Under the pieces are notes generated by a model. It did not search any database. It was given only the letters and a program-made list of their open reading frames with translations, and was not told where the DNA came from. From Thermasporomyces composti (lineage in GTDB: Bacteria; Actinomycetota; Actinomycetes; Propionibacteriales; Actinopolymorphaceae), in contig NZ_QTUC01000001.1 of NCBI RefSeq assembly GCF_003386795.1, positions 186,001-250,000 on the forward strand: a stretch of 64,000 bases of DNA, read 5' to 3'. Positions within the stretch are counted from its first letter, which is position 1; the number at the start of each line of letters is the position of its first letter. Both the position numbers and the translations under genes were made by a program. Positions 38,184 to 46,736 of this stretch are shown piece after piece.

Positions 38184-39104
38184 TCAGCGAGCCGCGCGGA
38201 CTCCGGCGATGTTGGCGTAGATCTCCCGCGTGGCTGTCGAACGGTTGAGCGTGTAGAAGTGCAGGCCAGGCGCGCCGCCAGCGAGCAACTTGAGGCAGAG
38301 CTCGGTCGCCACCTCCACACCGATCGCACGGACCGCCGCGGGGTCGTCCTCCACGGCGAGCAGCCGCTCGGCCAAGTCGGCGGGGAACTCCGCGCCGGAC
38401 AGGAGGGCCATGCGCTCGATTTGGCGAACGTTCGTGACCGGCATGATCCCAGGGATGATCGGGATGTCGCAGCCGTAGCGGCTAGCCCGCTCGACCAGCG
38501 CGAAGTAGTCGTCGGCGTCGAAGAAGAACTGGGTGATGGCGAAGTCCGCGCCCGCCTTGGCCTTGCGGGCGAGGTACCGCGCGTCGGCCTCCAGGCTCTC
38601 GGCCTCCGGGTGCCCTTCGGGGAACGCCGCCACGCCCACGCAGAAGTCCCCCAGCTGCCGGATCAGCGCGACCAGCTCCTCTGCGTGGTCGAAGCCGTCG
38701 GGATGACGGACCCATGGCTGCCCCGGTCCACCTGGAGGGTCCCCGCGGAGAGCGAGGATGTTGCGCACGCCGGCGTCGGCGTACGCGCCGACGACCGAGC
38801 GCAGCTCGGCGCGGGAGTGACCGACGCACGTCAGGTGTGCCACCGGGTTGAGGGTGGTCTCGGCGGCGATCCGGCCGGTGATCCGCACCGTACGGTCCCG
38901 GTTGGACCCGCCGGCACCGTACGTCACCGACACGAAGGTGGGCGAGAGACCTTCCAGCTCCCGGATGGTCCGCCACAGCTGACGCTCGCCCTCGTCGCTC
39001 TTCGGCGGGAAGAACTCGAACGAGTACGACACCGCACCGCCCGCGAGCAGCTCACGGACCGTCGGGGGAGCGGCGAGCCTCGTGGAAGGTCGTCGGGGTG
39101 CCAT
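38184..39104 (-). CDS. metF: Methylenetetrahydrofolate reductase
   Basis: Reduces 5,10-methylene-THF to 5-methyl-THF for methionine synthesis, using FAD. 306 residues with SFEFFPPKSDEGERQLW, FVSVTYGAGGSNRDRT, HLTCVGHSRAEL, NILALRGDPP, DFAITQFFFD and IIPGIMPV. ATG 39104 was chosen by homology to the family N-terminus; the longer frame to 39362 is antisense to the prenyl synthase. A TAGCCT -10 lies exactly 7 nt upstream, which predicts a leaderless mRNA. Confidence 0.96.
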   Translation of the reverse strand: MAPRRPSTRLAAPPTVRELLAGGAVSYSFEFFPPKSDEGERQLWRTIRELEGLSPTFVSVTYGAGGSNRDRTVRITGRIAAETTLNPVAHLTCVGHSRAELRSVVGAYADAGVRNILALRGDPPGGPGQPWVRHPDGFDHAEELVALIRQLGDFCVGVAAFPEGHPEAESLEADARYLARKAKAGADFAITQFFFDADDYFALVERASRYGCDIPIIPGIMPVTNVRQIERMALLSGAEFPADLAERLLAVEDDPAAVRAIGVEVATELCLKLLAGGAPGLHFYTLNRSTATREIYANIAGVRAAR

Positions 39105-39111
39105 GCGGCCC

Positions 39112-39146
39112 AGGCTACTGGGACGGACGGCCCCGCGGTCTAGGCT
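39112..39146. promoter_or_regulatory. Divergent leaderless promoter pair (metF / polyprenyl synthase)
   Basis: TAGCCT on the minus strand (39117-39112) ends 7 nt before the metF ATG. TAGGCT on the plus strand (39141-39146) ends 7 nt before the prenyl synthase GTG. Both distances place transcription start at the start codon. The two -10 boxes are 23 bp apart, so each -35 region overlaps the opposing -10. Confidence 0.65.
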
Positions 39147-39153
39147 GGCGGGC

Positions 39154-40281
39154 GTGCCGAGCATCAAGCGCACCCAGGACGACACCGCCGAGCACGGGAG
39201 CGCGGGGGCCGGTGGCGCCGGCCTGGATCTCGCGCCGCTGCGCGCCGCTGTCGATCGCGCCTTGGACGAGTTCCTTCGCGGCAAGGCGGCCGAGCTGCGC
39301 GCCATCGACCCCGAGCTCGACGCCCAGGTGACGACCGTCGTCGAGTTCGTCGCGGGCGGCAAGCGGCTGCGTCCCGCGTTCTGCTACTGGGGTTGGCGCG
39401 GCGCCGCCGGCGACCCCGACGATCCCCGCGTCGTGGTCGCCGCCGCGGCGTTGGAGCTTCTTCAAGCGGCGGCGATCGTTCACGACGACGTGATGGACGC
39501 CTCCGACACCCGCCGCGGCAGGCCCTCCGTGCACCGGCAGTTCGCCACGCTGCACACGACACGGGGATGGGTCGGTCCGGCCGAGCGGTTCGGGCTCGGT
39601 GGGGCGCTCCTCCTCGGCGACCTGTGCCTGTGCTGGTCCGACGAGATGCTGCGCGGCTGCGGGCTCGCGCCCGACCGCCTGCTCGCCGGATTGGCGTACT
39701 TCGACACGATGCGCACCGAGGTGATGGCCGGGCAGTACCTGGACCTGGTGAGCCAGGCCTCCAACACCGCCTCGCTGGACCGAGCGATGCGAGTGGTGCG
39801 GTTCAAGAGCGCCAAGTACACCGTGGAGCGTCCGCTCCACCTCGGCGGGGTGCTGGCCGGCGCGAGCCCCGAGCTGCTCGAGGCGTACTCCGCCTACGGC
39901 ATTCCCCTCGGCGAGGCGTTCCAGCTGCGCGACGACATCCTGGGCGTGTTCGGCGATCCCGCCGTCACCGGCAAGCCCGCCGGCGACGACCTGCGCGAGG
40001 GCAAGCAGACCGTGCTCGTCGCCAAGACCCTCGAAGCAGCCAGTGACCTGGAGCGGGAGCGGTTTCAGGCCAGGTTCGGTCGGCGCGACCTCGACGACGA
40101 CGGGGTCGCGGAGCTGCGCGAGCTGATCGTCTCCACAGGCGCGCTCGACGCGGTGGAGGGCATGATCGCCGAGCTCACGACCACGGCGGAGGAGGCGCTG
40201 GCGAAGGCGCCGCTCGCCGACGACGCGCTCCGTGCCGAGTTCGCCGCCTTGGCCCAGCTCGCCACGCAGCGCACGGTCTAG
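39154..40281 (+). CDS. Polyprenyl diphosphate synthase (geranylgeranyl-type)
   Basis: Trans-isoprenyl diphosphate synthase that condenses IPP onto allylic diphosphates. 375 residues with GGKRLRPAF, the first Asp-rich motif HDDVMD within QAAAIVHDDVMDASDTRRGR, FKSAKYTVERPLHLGG, and the second motif LRDDILGVFGD followed by GKPAGDDLREGKQTVL. Chain length cannot be fixed from sequence. GTG 39154 was chosen because a TAGGCT -10 lies 7 nt upstream; the longer frame to 39082 would run into the metF promoter. Confidence 0.93.
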   Translation: MPSIKRTQDDTAEHGSAGAGGAGLDLAPLRAAVDRALDEFLRGKAAELRAIDPELDAQVTTVVEFVAGGKRLRPAFCYWGWRGAAGDPDDPRVVVAAAALELLQAAAIVHDDVMDASDTRRGRPSVHRQFATLHTTRGWVGPAERFGLGGALLLGDLCLCWSDEMLRGCGLAPDRLLAGLAYFDTMRTEVMAGQYLDLVSQASNTASLDRAMRVVRFKSAKYTVERPLHLGGVLAGASPELLEAYSAYGIPLGEAFQLRDDILGVFGDPAVTGKPAGDDLREGKQTVLVAKTLEAASDLERERFQARFGRRDLDDDGVAELRELIVSTGALDAVEGMIAELTTTAEEALAKAPLADDALRAEFAALAQLATQRTV

Positions 40282-40381
40282 CGTCGACCTCGGCCGGCTT
40301 CGACGCCACCTCGTGGCTAGATCGGCGGCCCGCGTCGACCGCCCTCGTCGCAGGCCGGCCGGAGCCCAGGCCCGCCCACTC

Positions 40382-40843
40382 TCATTCGGGGACCAGCGAG
40401 GGAACGTCGAGCGCTGGCCCGGTGCCGACGAGCAGGACCACGAAGGGCCCGCCGAGCGAGCGAGCCGCCCGGCCGGTGAACGCCTCGATGGCCAGGCGCG
40501 CCGCTTCGGGGTTGAGCTCGGCGAGGCCCGCCCAGCCGTCCCACACGACGAGGACCCCGAAGTCATCGCGGACCTCAGCGAGGTACGCCGTCAACGACTC
40601 CAGACCTCGGCCGAGGTAGGCCGGCAGGCCGAAGGTCTTCGCGACCGCGTCGAGCAACCCCGCCTTGTCGACCACGGTCGTCGTGTCGAGGTAGATGAAC
40701 CTCCAGCCGGCCTCCCCCACGACGGCCTGGATCCGGTCGGTCGCCGGCGCGGCGGGCCACAGGTAGACCCCCGGGGCGCGATCACCGGTGAGCACCTGTT
40801 CGAGTGGGTCGAGCGTCGACACCGCAGTCCTCCGGCCGTCCAT
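40382..40843 (-). CDS. Barstar-family protein
   Basis: 153 residues resembling barstar, the barnase inhibitor fold: GWRFIYLDTTTVVDKAGLLD, AVAKTFGLPAYLGRGLESLT, then VLVVWDGWAGL. The ~35-residue N-terminal part is extra. No barnase-type RNase gene is in the window, so a role as an orphan immunity or RNase-inhibitor protein is only inferred from the fold. GTG 40822 is an alternative start. Confidence 0.75.
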   Translation of the reverse strand: MDGRRTAVSTLDPLEQVLTGDRAPGVYLWPAAPATDRIQAVVGEAGWRFIYLDTTTVVDKAGLLDAVAKTFGLPAYLGRGLESLTAYLAEVRDDFGVLVVWDGWAGLAELNPEAARLAIEAFTGRAARSLGGPFVVLLVGTGPALDVPSLVPE

Positions 40844-40926
40844 GGAGCCCAGTCGTCGGCCCCGCTCGGTTCACCTGGCCCAGGCGGCCGACCTGGCCGA
40901 ATCGACTCTGCCCCGAGTGAGGCGGA

Positions 40927-41319
40927 CTAGAAACCCAAGACCTGGGCGTGACGACGAACGAGACGGCCCCGGCCGTGCGCGAGCGCCGCGATGGGGGTGC
41001 CATCGAGCGCCTCGTCCGGGGTGAAGAGCCACCGCACCGCCTCGACGGCGTCGTAACCCTGGTCGTGCAGGACGGTCAGCGTGGACCCGAGACCTCGGAG
41101 CACGTGATCGCCATCGAGGAACGCGGCCGGCACCAGGAGAGCCTCACGGTCGTCTCGGGCGCTCGGGACGGCGACCAGCTCGCCGTCACGGAGCAGTTGA
41201 CGGACCTTGCTGACGCTGACGTGGAGGCGCTCGGCCACCTCGGGAATGGTCAGCCACTCCCGCACCAGCGCGTCGAGGTCAGGGGCGGCCGCGTGCGTGG
41301 TCGAATCGCTCTGGCTCAC
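40927..41319 (-). CDS. Rv2175c-like winged-helix/HTH DNA-binding protein
   Basis: 130 residues. The N-terminal half is a helix-turn-helix (WLTIPEVAERLHVSVSKVRQ, LLRDGELVAVP). The C-terminal half has the family motif GLGSTLTVLHDQGYDAVEAVRWLFTPDEAL. The mycobacterial homologue Rv2175c binds DNA and is phosphorylated by PknL; here a Ser/Thr kinase lies 1.4 kb away. The GTG start overlaps the stop of the FAD reductase (GTGA). Confidence 0.88.
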   Translation of the reverse strand: MSQSDSTTHAAAPDLDALVREWLTIPEVAERLHVSVSKVRQLLRDGELVAVPSARDDREALLVPAAFLDGDHVLRGLGSTLTVLHDQGYDAVEAVRWLFTPDEALDGTPIAALAHGRGRLVRRHAQVLGF

Positions 41320-42539
41320 TCTGAAGAGCCTGCCACCGACTGCTTGACACTAACCAGCGGGTCGGCGAGGAGATCCAGGTCGACACGGGCGTCCCGCTCG
41401 GCCAGTCGCCGCGCCTGGGTCAGGTCGCGGGGTCGGTCGACGGTGAGGGCGGCGGCGATCCGGTGATCCGCGGTCACCCAGAACACCGCCCAGGTCGGGT
41501 CGCGGGTCGGGTCACCTCGCCAGACCAGTCGAGCGTCCGGCATCGGGACGCCCGCGAACTGGACCATGCGTCCGAACTGCTCACTCCAGACGTACGGCAC
41601 GGGGTCGTAGCTGGTCGGGCGCCCCAGGAGCGTCGCGACAGCCGCCGCGGGCGCCCGCAGGGCGTCATCCCAGTGCTCGCCCCGGATCCGCCGCTCGTAC
41701 CGCGGTGACCAACGGGCGGCGACGTCGCCCACCGCCACGACGCCGGGCCAGCTGGCGCGCAGATCCGGGCCGACCAGCACACCCGCGTCCACCTCGAGGG
41801 GCGAACCTTCGAGCCACCCGGTCGCGGGGCGAACGCCGACCCCCACGATCACGACGTCAGCCCGCAGCAGCTCACCGTCGGCCAGCTCGACGCCGTCGGG
41901 TCGGACCTCCGCGACCCGCTGGCCGGTGCGCAACTCGACGCCGGCCCGCGCGTACCAGGGCGCGAGGTGACGGCCGACCTCGGGCGGCAGGACGTGAGGC
42001 GCCGGCGTGGCGGCCTGTTCGACGACGGTCACTCGGCAGCCCCGGCGTGCGGCGGCCGTCGCGACCTCCGCGCCGATCCAGCCGGCGCCGACGACCAGCA
42101 CACGAGCGCCGGGGCGAAGGGCCGCGCGGACCGTGTGAGCGTCGTCCCGCGTCCGCAGGTAGTGACCACCGGTGCCGGGCAGCCGCAGCGGCTCGGCTCC
42201 GGTGGCGATGATGAGCCCGTCGTACGCCTGGTCTTTGCCGTCGGTCTCGACCAGGCCGGGTCGCAGGCCAGTGGCCCGCACACCGTAGTGCACGTCGACC
42301 TTCAGCTCCTGGGGGTCGAACGGCAGGGTCGAGTCGTCGAGGTCGTTCAGCAGGAACCCCTTGGTCAACGGCGGGCGGTCGTAGGGCGGGTACCGTTCCG
42401 CGCCGAGGAGGACCAGCTCACCGGCGTATCCCTGGGCCCGAAGCGCGGTGACCGCCTGGAGACCCGCCAGGCCGGCTCCGACGACGACGACTCGCTCCAC
42501 GCCTCGCACCTTAGAGGCTGCGTCGAGGTGGGCGGTCAC
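41316..42539 (-). CDS. FAD/NAD(P)H-dependent reductase (ferredoxin-reductase type)
   Basis: 407 residues. Two nucleotide-binding folds are visible: FAD site VVVVGAGLAGLQAVTALRAQ with YPPYDRPPLTKGFL, and NAD site RVLVVGAGWIGAEVATAAARRG. VVAVGDVAARW is the second FAD motif. It resembles ferredoxin/rubredoxin reductases of oxygenase systems. No ferredoxin, rubredoxin or oxygenase gene is adjacent, so its partner is unknown. The true start may be a few codons inside 42539. Cotranscribed with the Rv2175c-like gene. Confidence 0.9.
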   Translation of the reverse strand: MTAHLDAASKVRGVERVVVVGAGLAGLQAVTALRAQGYAGELVLLGAERYPPYDRPPLTKGFLLNDLDDSTLPFDPQELKVDVHYGVRATGLRPGLVETDGKDQAYDGLIIATGAEPLRLPGTGGHYLRTRDDAHTVRAALRPGARVLVVGAGWIGAEVATAAARRGCRVTVVEQAATPAPHVLPPEVGRHLAPWYARAGVELRTGQRVAEVRPDGVELADGELLRADVVIVGVGVRPATGWLEGSPLEVDAGVLVGPDLRASWPGVVAVGDVAARWSPRYERRIRGEHWDDALRAPAAAVATLLGRPTSYDPVPYVWSEQFGRMVQFAGVPMPDARLVWRGDPTRDPTWAVFWVTADHRIAAALTVDRPRDLTQARRLAERDARVDLDLLADPLVSVKQSVAGSSE

Positions 42540-42674
42540 CGCCGCGGTGACGTAACCGCCAAGATCGCTGCCTTCTGTGATCGTTATGTCGCGTCCGGTG
42601 CGTCCCTAGGGCGCCTTGACCTGGTGTCTTTACACTCGTGGGGATCTGTCCGACCACCCCTACGAGGTCCGCAC

Positions 42675-44603
42675 GTGGACGTGACCGTCAGCGACCCGAT
42701 GGTCGGCCGTCTGCTCGGCGGCCGCTATCGCGTGGGTCGGCGCATCGCGCGCGGCGGTATGGCCACCGTCTACGAGGCCCGCGACAACCGGCTCGACCGT
42801 ACCGTCGCGGTCAAGGTGCTGCATGCCAACTTCGCCGACGACGCGGACTTCGTCCGGCGCTTCCAACGGGAGGCGCGGTCGGCCGCGCGACTGTCCCACC
42901 CGAACGTCGTGGCGGTCTTCGACCAAGGCTCGGACGACGGAGTGCCCTACCTCACGATGGAGTACGTCCCCGGCGGCACCTTGCGACAGCTGCTACGTGA
43001 GGAGGTACGCCTCTCGCCGGACCGGGCGTTGACGATCCTGGACCAGATCCTCCAGGCGCTCGCGGCGGCACACCAGGCCGGTCTGGTGCACCGCGACGTG
43101 AAGCCGGAGAACGTCTTGCTGGGTGAGGACGGCTCGATCAAGGTCGCTGACTTCGGGCTGGCTCGGGCCGTCTCGGGACACACCAACACCGCCACGCAGG
43201 GCCTGCTCATGGGCACGGTCTCCTATCTCGCGCCCGAGCAGGTCACCCACGGTGTCGCGGACGCTCGCGCCGACGTGTACGCGGCGGGGATCATGCTGTA
43301 CGAGATGCTGGTGGGCGCCAAGCCGCACGAGGGCGACTCGCCGATCCAGGTCGCGTACAAGCACGTCAACGAGGACGTGCCAGCACCGTCGCTCACCGTG
43401 CCCGGCATCCCCGCCTTCCTCGACGGCCTGGTCCTGCGGGCCACGGCTCGCGACCGGGACGTCCGCCCGGCGGACGCGCGGGTCTTCCTCCAGTACGTGC
43501 GCAGGGCCCGCAGCGCGCTCGCGGAGGGCGTCGACGACCCCGAGCTCACGCAGGACCTCACGATGTTCCTGCACCGGCGACCGACGCCTCCCCAGGTGCT
43601 GGGAGTCGAGCCCACCCTGGTGGCGCCCGCTGAGGAGATGCGCGGTGCGATCGGCGTCCCCGCCGGGGCTCCCCGCCCTGGGGGCGATGTCGCTTCCTCG
43701 AGAACCTCCGTACGGTGGTGGCGGCGGCGGATTCCCGTGCTCGCGGCGACGCTCGTGCTCCTCGTCCTCGTCGCGGGTGGTGCGTGCTGGCTCGCGGGAG
43801 TTGGGCCATTCACCCGGGTGCCCGTCGTCGTGGGCGTCGCCCAGTCCGAGCTGGATGAGTTGGCGGCCCGCTCGGGAGTCCGATTCGTCGTCGCGGGCCA
43901 GGTGTACAGCGAGGAGCACCCCAAGGGCACCGTGGTGCGGTCCGAGCCGACGCCCGAACAGCGCACTTTCCGGGGCAGCACGGTCCAGGTGTGGGTCTCT
44001 CGCGGGCCTGAGCGTTACCCGGTCCCCCGGCTCGCCGGTCTCACTGAGAAGAGGGCGCGCGAGCTGATCGCCGCCACCAAACTGCGGGTCGGCTCGGTCG
44101 AGCGCGTCTACACCCTCGAGGTCGGCCGGGGCCGAGTGATCAGGTCGTCTCCAGCGGCCGGCGCGCTGCTACGCCGGGACTCCCCCGTCAACCTGGTGGT
44201 CAGCCTGGGACCCGAGCCGGTGACGATCCCCTCCGTGACCGGCCTCCCGCTCGACCAGGCGAGGGCCACGCTGGACCCGCTCGGCCTCACCGTGACCACC
44301 TCGGAGGAGTACTCCGATACCGTCCCCGCCGGTGCGGTGGTCCGCCAGAACCCAGGTCCTGGGCCCGGCCACCGTGGCGATACCGTCGAGCTGGTCGTCT
44401 CCAAAGGCCCCGAGTTCTTGCCGGTGCCCGAGGTGCGGGGCCGCAGCGAGCAGGACGCCCGACAGATCCTCACCGACGCCGGGTTCCAGGTCGAGGTCCG
44501 ACACAGCCAGCTCTACGTCGGGGCGAACCTGGTCGTGAACCAGTCCCCTGGGGCTGGCGAGTCCGCGAGGGTCGGCTCGGTGATCGTGCTCGAAGTGGTC
44601 TGA
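42675..44603 (+). CDS. Ser/Thr protein kinase with four PASTA domains (PknL/PknB type)
   Basis: 642 residues. The Hanks kinase domain (~13-280) has GxG loop ARGGMATVY, Lys47 in VAVK, HRDVKPEN with Asp141, DFG at 159-161 and APEQ. A membrane helix follows (354-376), then four PASTA repeats (~379-446, 447-514, 515-580, 581-642), which sense muropeptides or lipid II. GTG 42675 has GAGG 6-9 nt upstream. Synteny with Rv2175c suggests a PknL counterpart, although M. tuberculosis PknL has no PASTA domains. It likely links wall status to division or transcription. Confidence 0.95.
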   Translation: MDVTVSDPMVGRLLGGRYRVGRRIARGGMATVYEARDNRLDRTVAVKVLHANFADDADFVRRFQREARSAARLSHPNVVAVFDQGSDDGVPYLTMEYVPGGTLRQLLREEVRLSPDRALTILDQILQALAAAHQAGLVHRDVKPENVLLGEDGSIKVADFGLARAVSGHTNTATQGLLMGTVSYLAPEQVTHGVADARADVYAAGIMLYEMLVGAKPHEGDSPIQVAYKHVNEDVPAPSLTVPGIPAFLDGLVLRATARDRDVRPADARVFLQYVRRARSALAEGVDDPELTQDLTMFLHRRPTPPQVLGVEPTLVAPAEEMRGAIGVPAGAPRPGGDVASSRTSVRWWRRRIPVLAATLVLLVLVAGGACWLAGVGPFTRVPVVVGVAQSELDELAARSGVRFVVAGQVYSEEHPKGTVVRSEPTPEQRTFRGSTVQVWVSRGPERYPVPRLAGLTEKRARELIAATKLRVGSVERVYTLEVGRGRVIRSSPAAGALLRRDSPVNLVVSLGPEPVTIPSVTGLPLDQARATLDPLGLTVTTSEEYSDTVPAGAVVRQNPGPGPGHRGDTVELVVSKGPEFLPVPEVRGRSEQDARQILTDAGFQVEVRHSQLYVGANLVVNQSPGAGESARVGSVIVLEVV

Positions 44604-44607
44604 CACT

Positions 44608-44687
44608 TCTCCCGGGTGCCATGTCTCCCAGGTGTCTTGTCTCCCAGGTGTCATGTCTCCCAGGTGTCATGTCTCCCGGGTGTCAAG
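44608..44687. repeat. Five tandem copies of a 16-bp repeat
   Basis: Unit TCTCCCAGGTGTCATG is repeated head to tail at 44608, 44624, 44640, 44656 and 44672. The third and fourth copies are identical and the others differ at one to three bases. It begins 4 bp after the kinase stop and ends 73 bp before the endonuclease IV start. Confidence 0.9.
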
Positions 44688-44760
44688 GCCGTCCGGCGCG
44701 AGCCGTCAGCTGGCGGAACCACCACCGTGCGCCAGAGCAGGGGTTTGAGAACCTGGTGCG

Positions 44761-45642
44761 GTGCCCGCACGTCCACGTCGCACACCATCGATTCCTATCG
44801 GAGCCCACGTGCCCGTCTCGGGTGGGCTGGCGAACGGAGCCATCCGAGCCGCCACCGAGATCGGCGCCGAAGCCATCCAGGTCTTCGTCGGCAACCCTCG
44901 CGGGTGGGCGCAGAGCGCCGGAGACCCGGCCCAGGACCACGCCTTCCGGGCATGGTGCGAGCAGGCCGGCATACCGGTCTTCGTGCACGCGCCCTACCTG
45001 GTGAACCTCGGCTCGCCCACGCCAGAGACCGTGCGGCGTTCCGCTGACGCGGTGGCGCACAACCTTGCGCGCGCAGCCGCGATCGGAGCACGGGGCGTGG
45101 TGGTGCACACCGGTTCCTGTGTGTCGGAGGGGAGCTATTCCCAGGCGATGCGGCAGCTACGCGACCGGCTCCTGCCGCTGCTCGACGCCCTCCCGCCGGA
45201 CGGCCCGCGGCTGGTCCTGGAGCCGACCGCCGGTCAAGGTCGGTCACTGTGCGCCGGCGTCGACGATCTCCCGGCGTACCTGGACGCGCTCGACCGGCAC
45301 CCCGCACTCGGCATCTGTCTCGACACCTGCCACGTCTTCGCCGCAGGAGCCGACCTCGACCAGAGGGGTGGCATGACCCGCACACTTGACCGGGTGGTGG
45401 CGTACGCCGGCCCGGATCGGCTGCTCCTGGTCCACGCCAATGACGCCAAGGATCCCCGCGGCAGCTACCGGGATCGGCATGAGCGCATCGGACGCGGCCA
45501 CATCGGCAAGGCCGCCTTTCGCGCCCTGTTCCGCCATCCGGCGATGCGCGGTGTCCCAGTGATCGTGGAGACCCCGGGCGGCAAGGAGGCGTGGCGCGAG
45601 GACATCGCCCTGCTCAAGGCCCTGCGTCGGGGTGGACGGTGA
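44761..45642 (+). CDS. nfo: Deoxyribonuclease IV (AP endonuclease IV)
   Basis: Zinc-dependent endonuclease that cuts at abasic sites in base excision repair. 293 residues with IGAHVPVSGGLANGAIRAA, AIQVFVGNPRGW, HAPYLVNLGS, VVVHTGS, LEPTAGQG, GICLDTCHVFAAG, VHANDAKDPRGSYRDRHERI, GRGHIG and VETPGG. These carry the expected His/Glu/Asp metal ligands. The GTG at 45639 of the next gene overlaps its stop. Confidence 0.95.
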   Translation: MPARPRRTPSIPIGAHVPVSGGLANGAIRAATEIGAEAIQVFVGNPRGWAQSAGDPAQDHAFRAWCEQAGIPVFVHAPYLVNLGSPTPETVRRSADAVAHNLARAAAIGARGVVVHTGSCVSEGSYSQAMRQLRDRLLPLLDALPPDGPRLVLEPTAGQGRSLCAGVDDLPAYLDALDRHPALGICLDTCHVFAAGADLDQRGGMTRTLDRVVAYAGPDRLLLVHANDAKDPRGSYRDRHERIGRGHIGKAAFRALFRHPAMRGVPVIVETPGGKEAWREDIALLKALRRGGR

Positions 45643-46592
45643 CCTCGGTGTCAGGCGCACCGTTGGTCTCCGGCGAGGAGACACCTGCCAGGCCGACCGG
45701 GCGTGAGTCCGTGCTCGCCGTCACCGGACTCCTCGTGGTCACGGCGTCGTGGGGGTCGACGTTCTTCCTCATCAAGGATCTTGTGACCCGCGTGCCCGTG
45801 CCCGACTTCCTCGCGCTGCGATTCGCTGTCGCGACGGCAGCGCTGGCGCTGGTCGCGTGGCCGGCGGTGCGACGGCTGAGCGCTGGCGCGAGACTCCGGG
45901 GGGTCGTGCTCGGTCTGCTCTACGGACTCGCCCAGATCCTCCAGACGGAAGGGTTGGCCCATACGGCCGCGTCGGTGTCCGGGTTCGTGACCGGGATGTA
46001 CGTCGTCTTGACGCCGGTGTTCGCGGGACTGCTTCTCCGCCATCGGATTGGCGTGCCGGCCTTGTGCGCGACTGGGCTCGCCACGGCGGGACTGGCGGTG
46101 TTGTCCCTGCGCGGCTTCGCCTTCGGTCACGGCGAGTTGCTCACGCTCGCGTCAGCGGCGCTGTACGCGTTGCACATCGTGGCTCTGGGTGCGTGGACCA
46201 ACCAGCGGGACGCGCTCGGGCTCTCGGTGGTTCAGGTCGCCGTCATCTCCTGCGTCTGCGCGTTGGCCGCGCTGCCCGGCGGCATCACCGTGCCGAGTCG
46301 GGGCGACGACTGGCTCGCCTTGCTCTACATGGCGCTGATGGCGGGAGCCTTCGCGCTCGTCACGCAGACATGGGCGCAAGCGCACCTGTCGCCGACCAGG
46401 TCCGCGGTGATCATGTGCGCCGAGCCGGTGTGGGCGGCGCTGTTCGCCGTCGTCTTCGGCGGCGAACAGGTCACCTTGCGGATGGTCGCCGGTGGCGGAC
46501 TGATCCTCACCGCGATGTACACCTCGGAGCTGGGCAACAGTCGGCCGCAGCGCGACGCACAGCCGTCGAGGTCTGCACCGAGCGAGACCTGA
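45639..46592 (+). CDS. EamA-family (DMT superfamily) transporter
   Basis: 317 residues, about ten membrane segments in two EamA repeats. First repeat: ASWGSTFFLIKDLV, FLALRFAVATAALALV; second repeat: LTLASAALYALHIVALG and QAHLSPTRSAVIMCAEPVWAALFAVVFGGE. The family exports or takes up small metabolites; the substrate is unknown. GTG 45639 overlaps the endonuclease IV stop (GTGA), so the two are probably co-translated, though a functional link is not obvious. Confidence 0.92.
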   Translation: MTSVSGAPLVSGEETPARPTGRESVLAVTGLLVVTASWGSTFFLIKDLVTRVPVPDFLALRFAVATAALALVAWPAVRRLSAGARLRGVVLGLLYGLAQILQTEGLAHTAASVSGFVTGMYVVLTPVFAGLLLRHRIGVPALCATGLATAGLAVLSLRGFAFGHGELLTLASAALYALHIVALGAWTNQRDALGLSVVQVAVISCVCALAALPGGITVPSRGDDWLALLYMALMAGAFALVTQTWAQAHLSPTRSAVIMCAEPVWAALFAVVFGGEQVTLRMVAGGGLILTAMYTSELGNSRPQRDAQPSRSAPSET

Positions 46593-46736
46593 TCGCCGCC
46601 CCTCTTCGCCGCCTCAGCGGCGTCACGCTGTCGGATTGGTCTGGTCGTCCGCCCACCGATTGGTTCGGGAACGCGCGGCCTCCTGCACGTACGCTCGACC
46701 GCGCACATGCTCGACAACAGTGACTTCGGAGCGTCC

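Noticed and set aside
46607-46622. 6-bp hairpin after the EamA gene
   Set aside because: CGCCGC/GCGGCG with a 4-nt loop is too short to distinguish from chance in GC-rich sequence.
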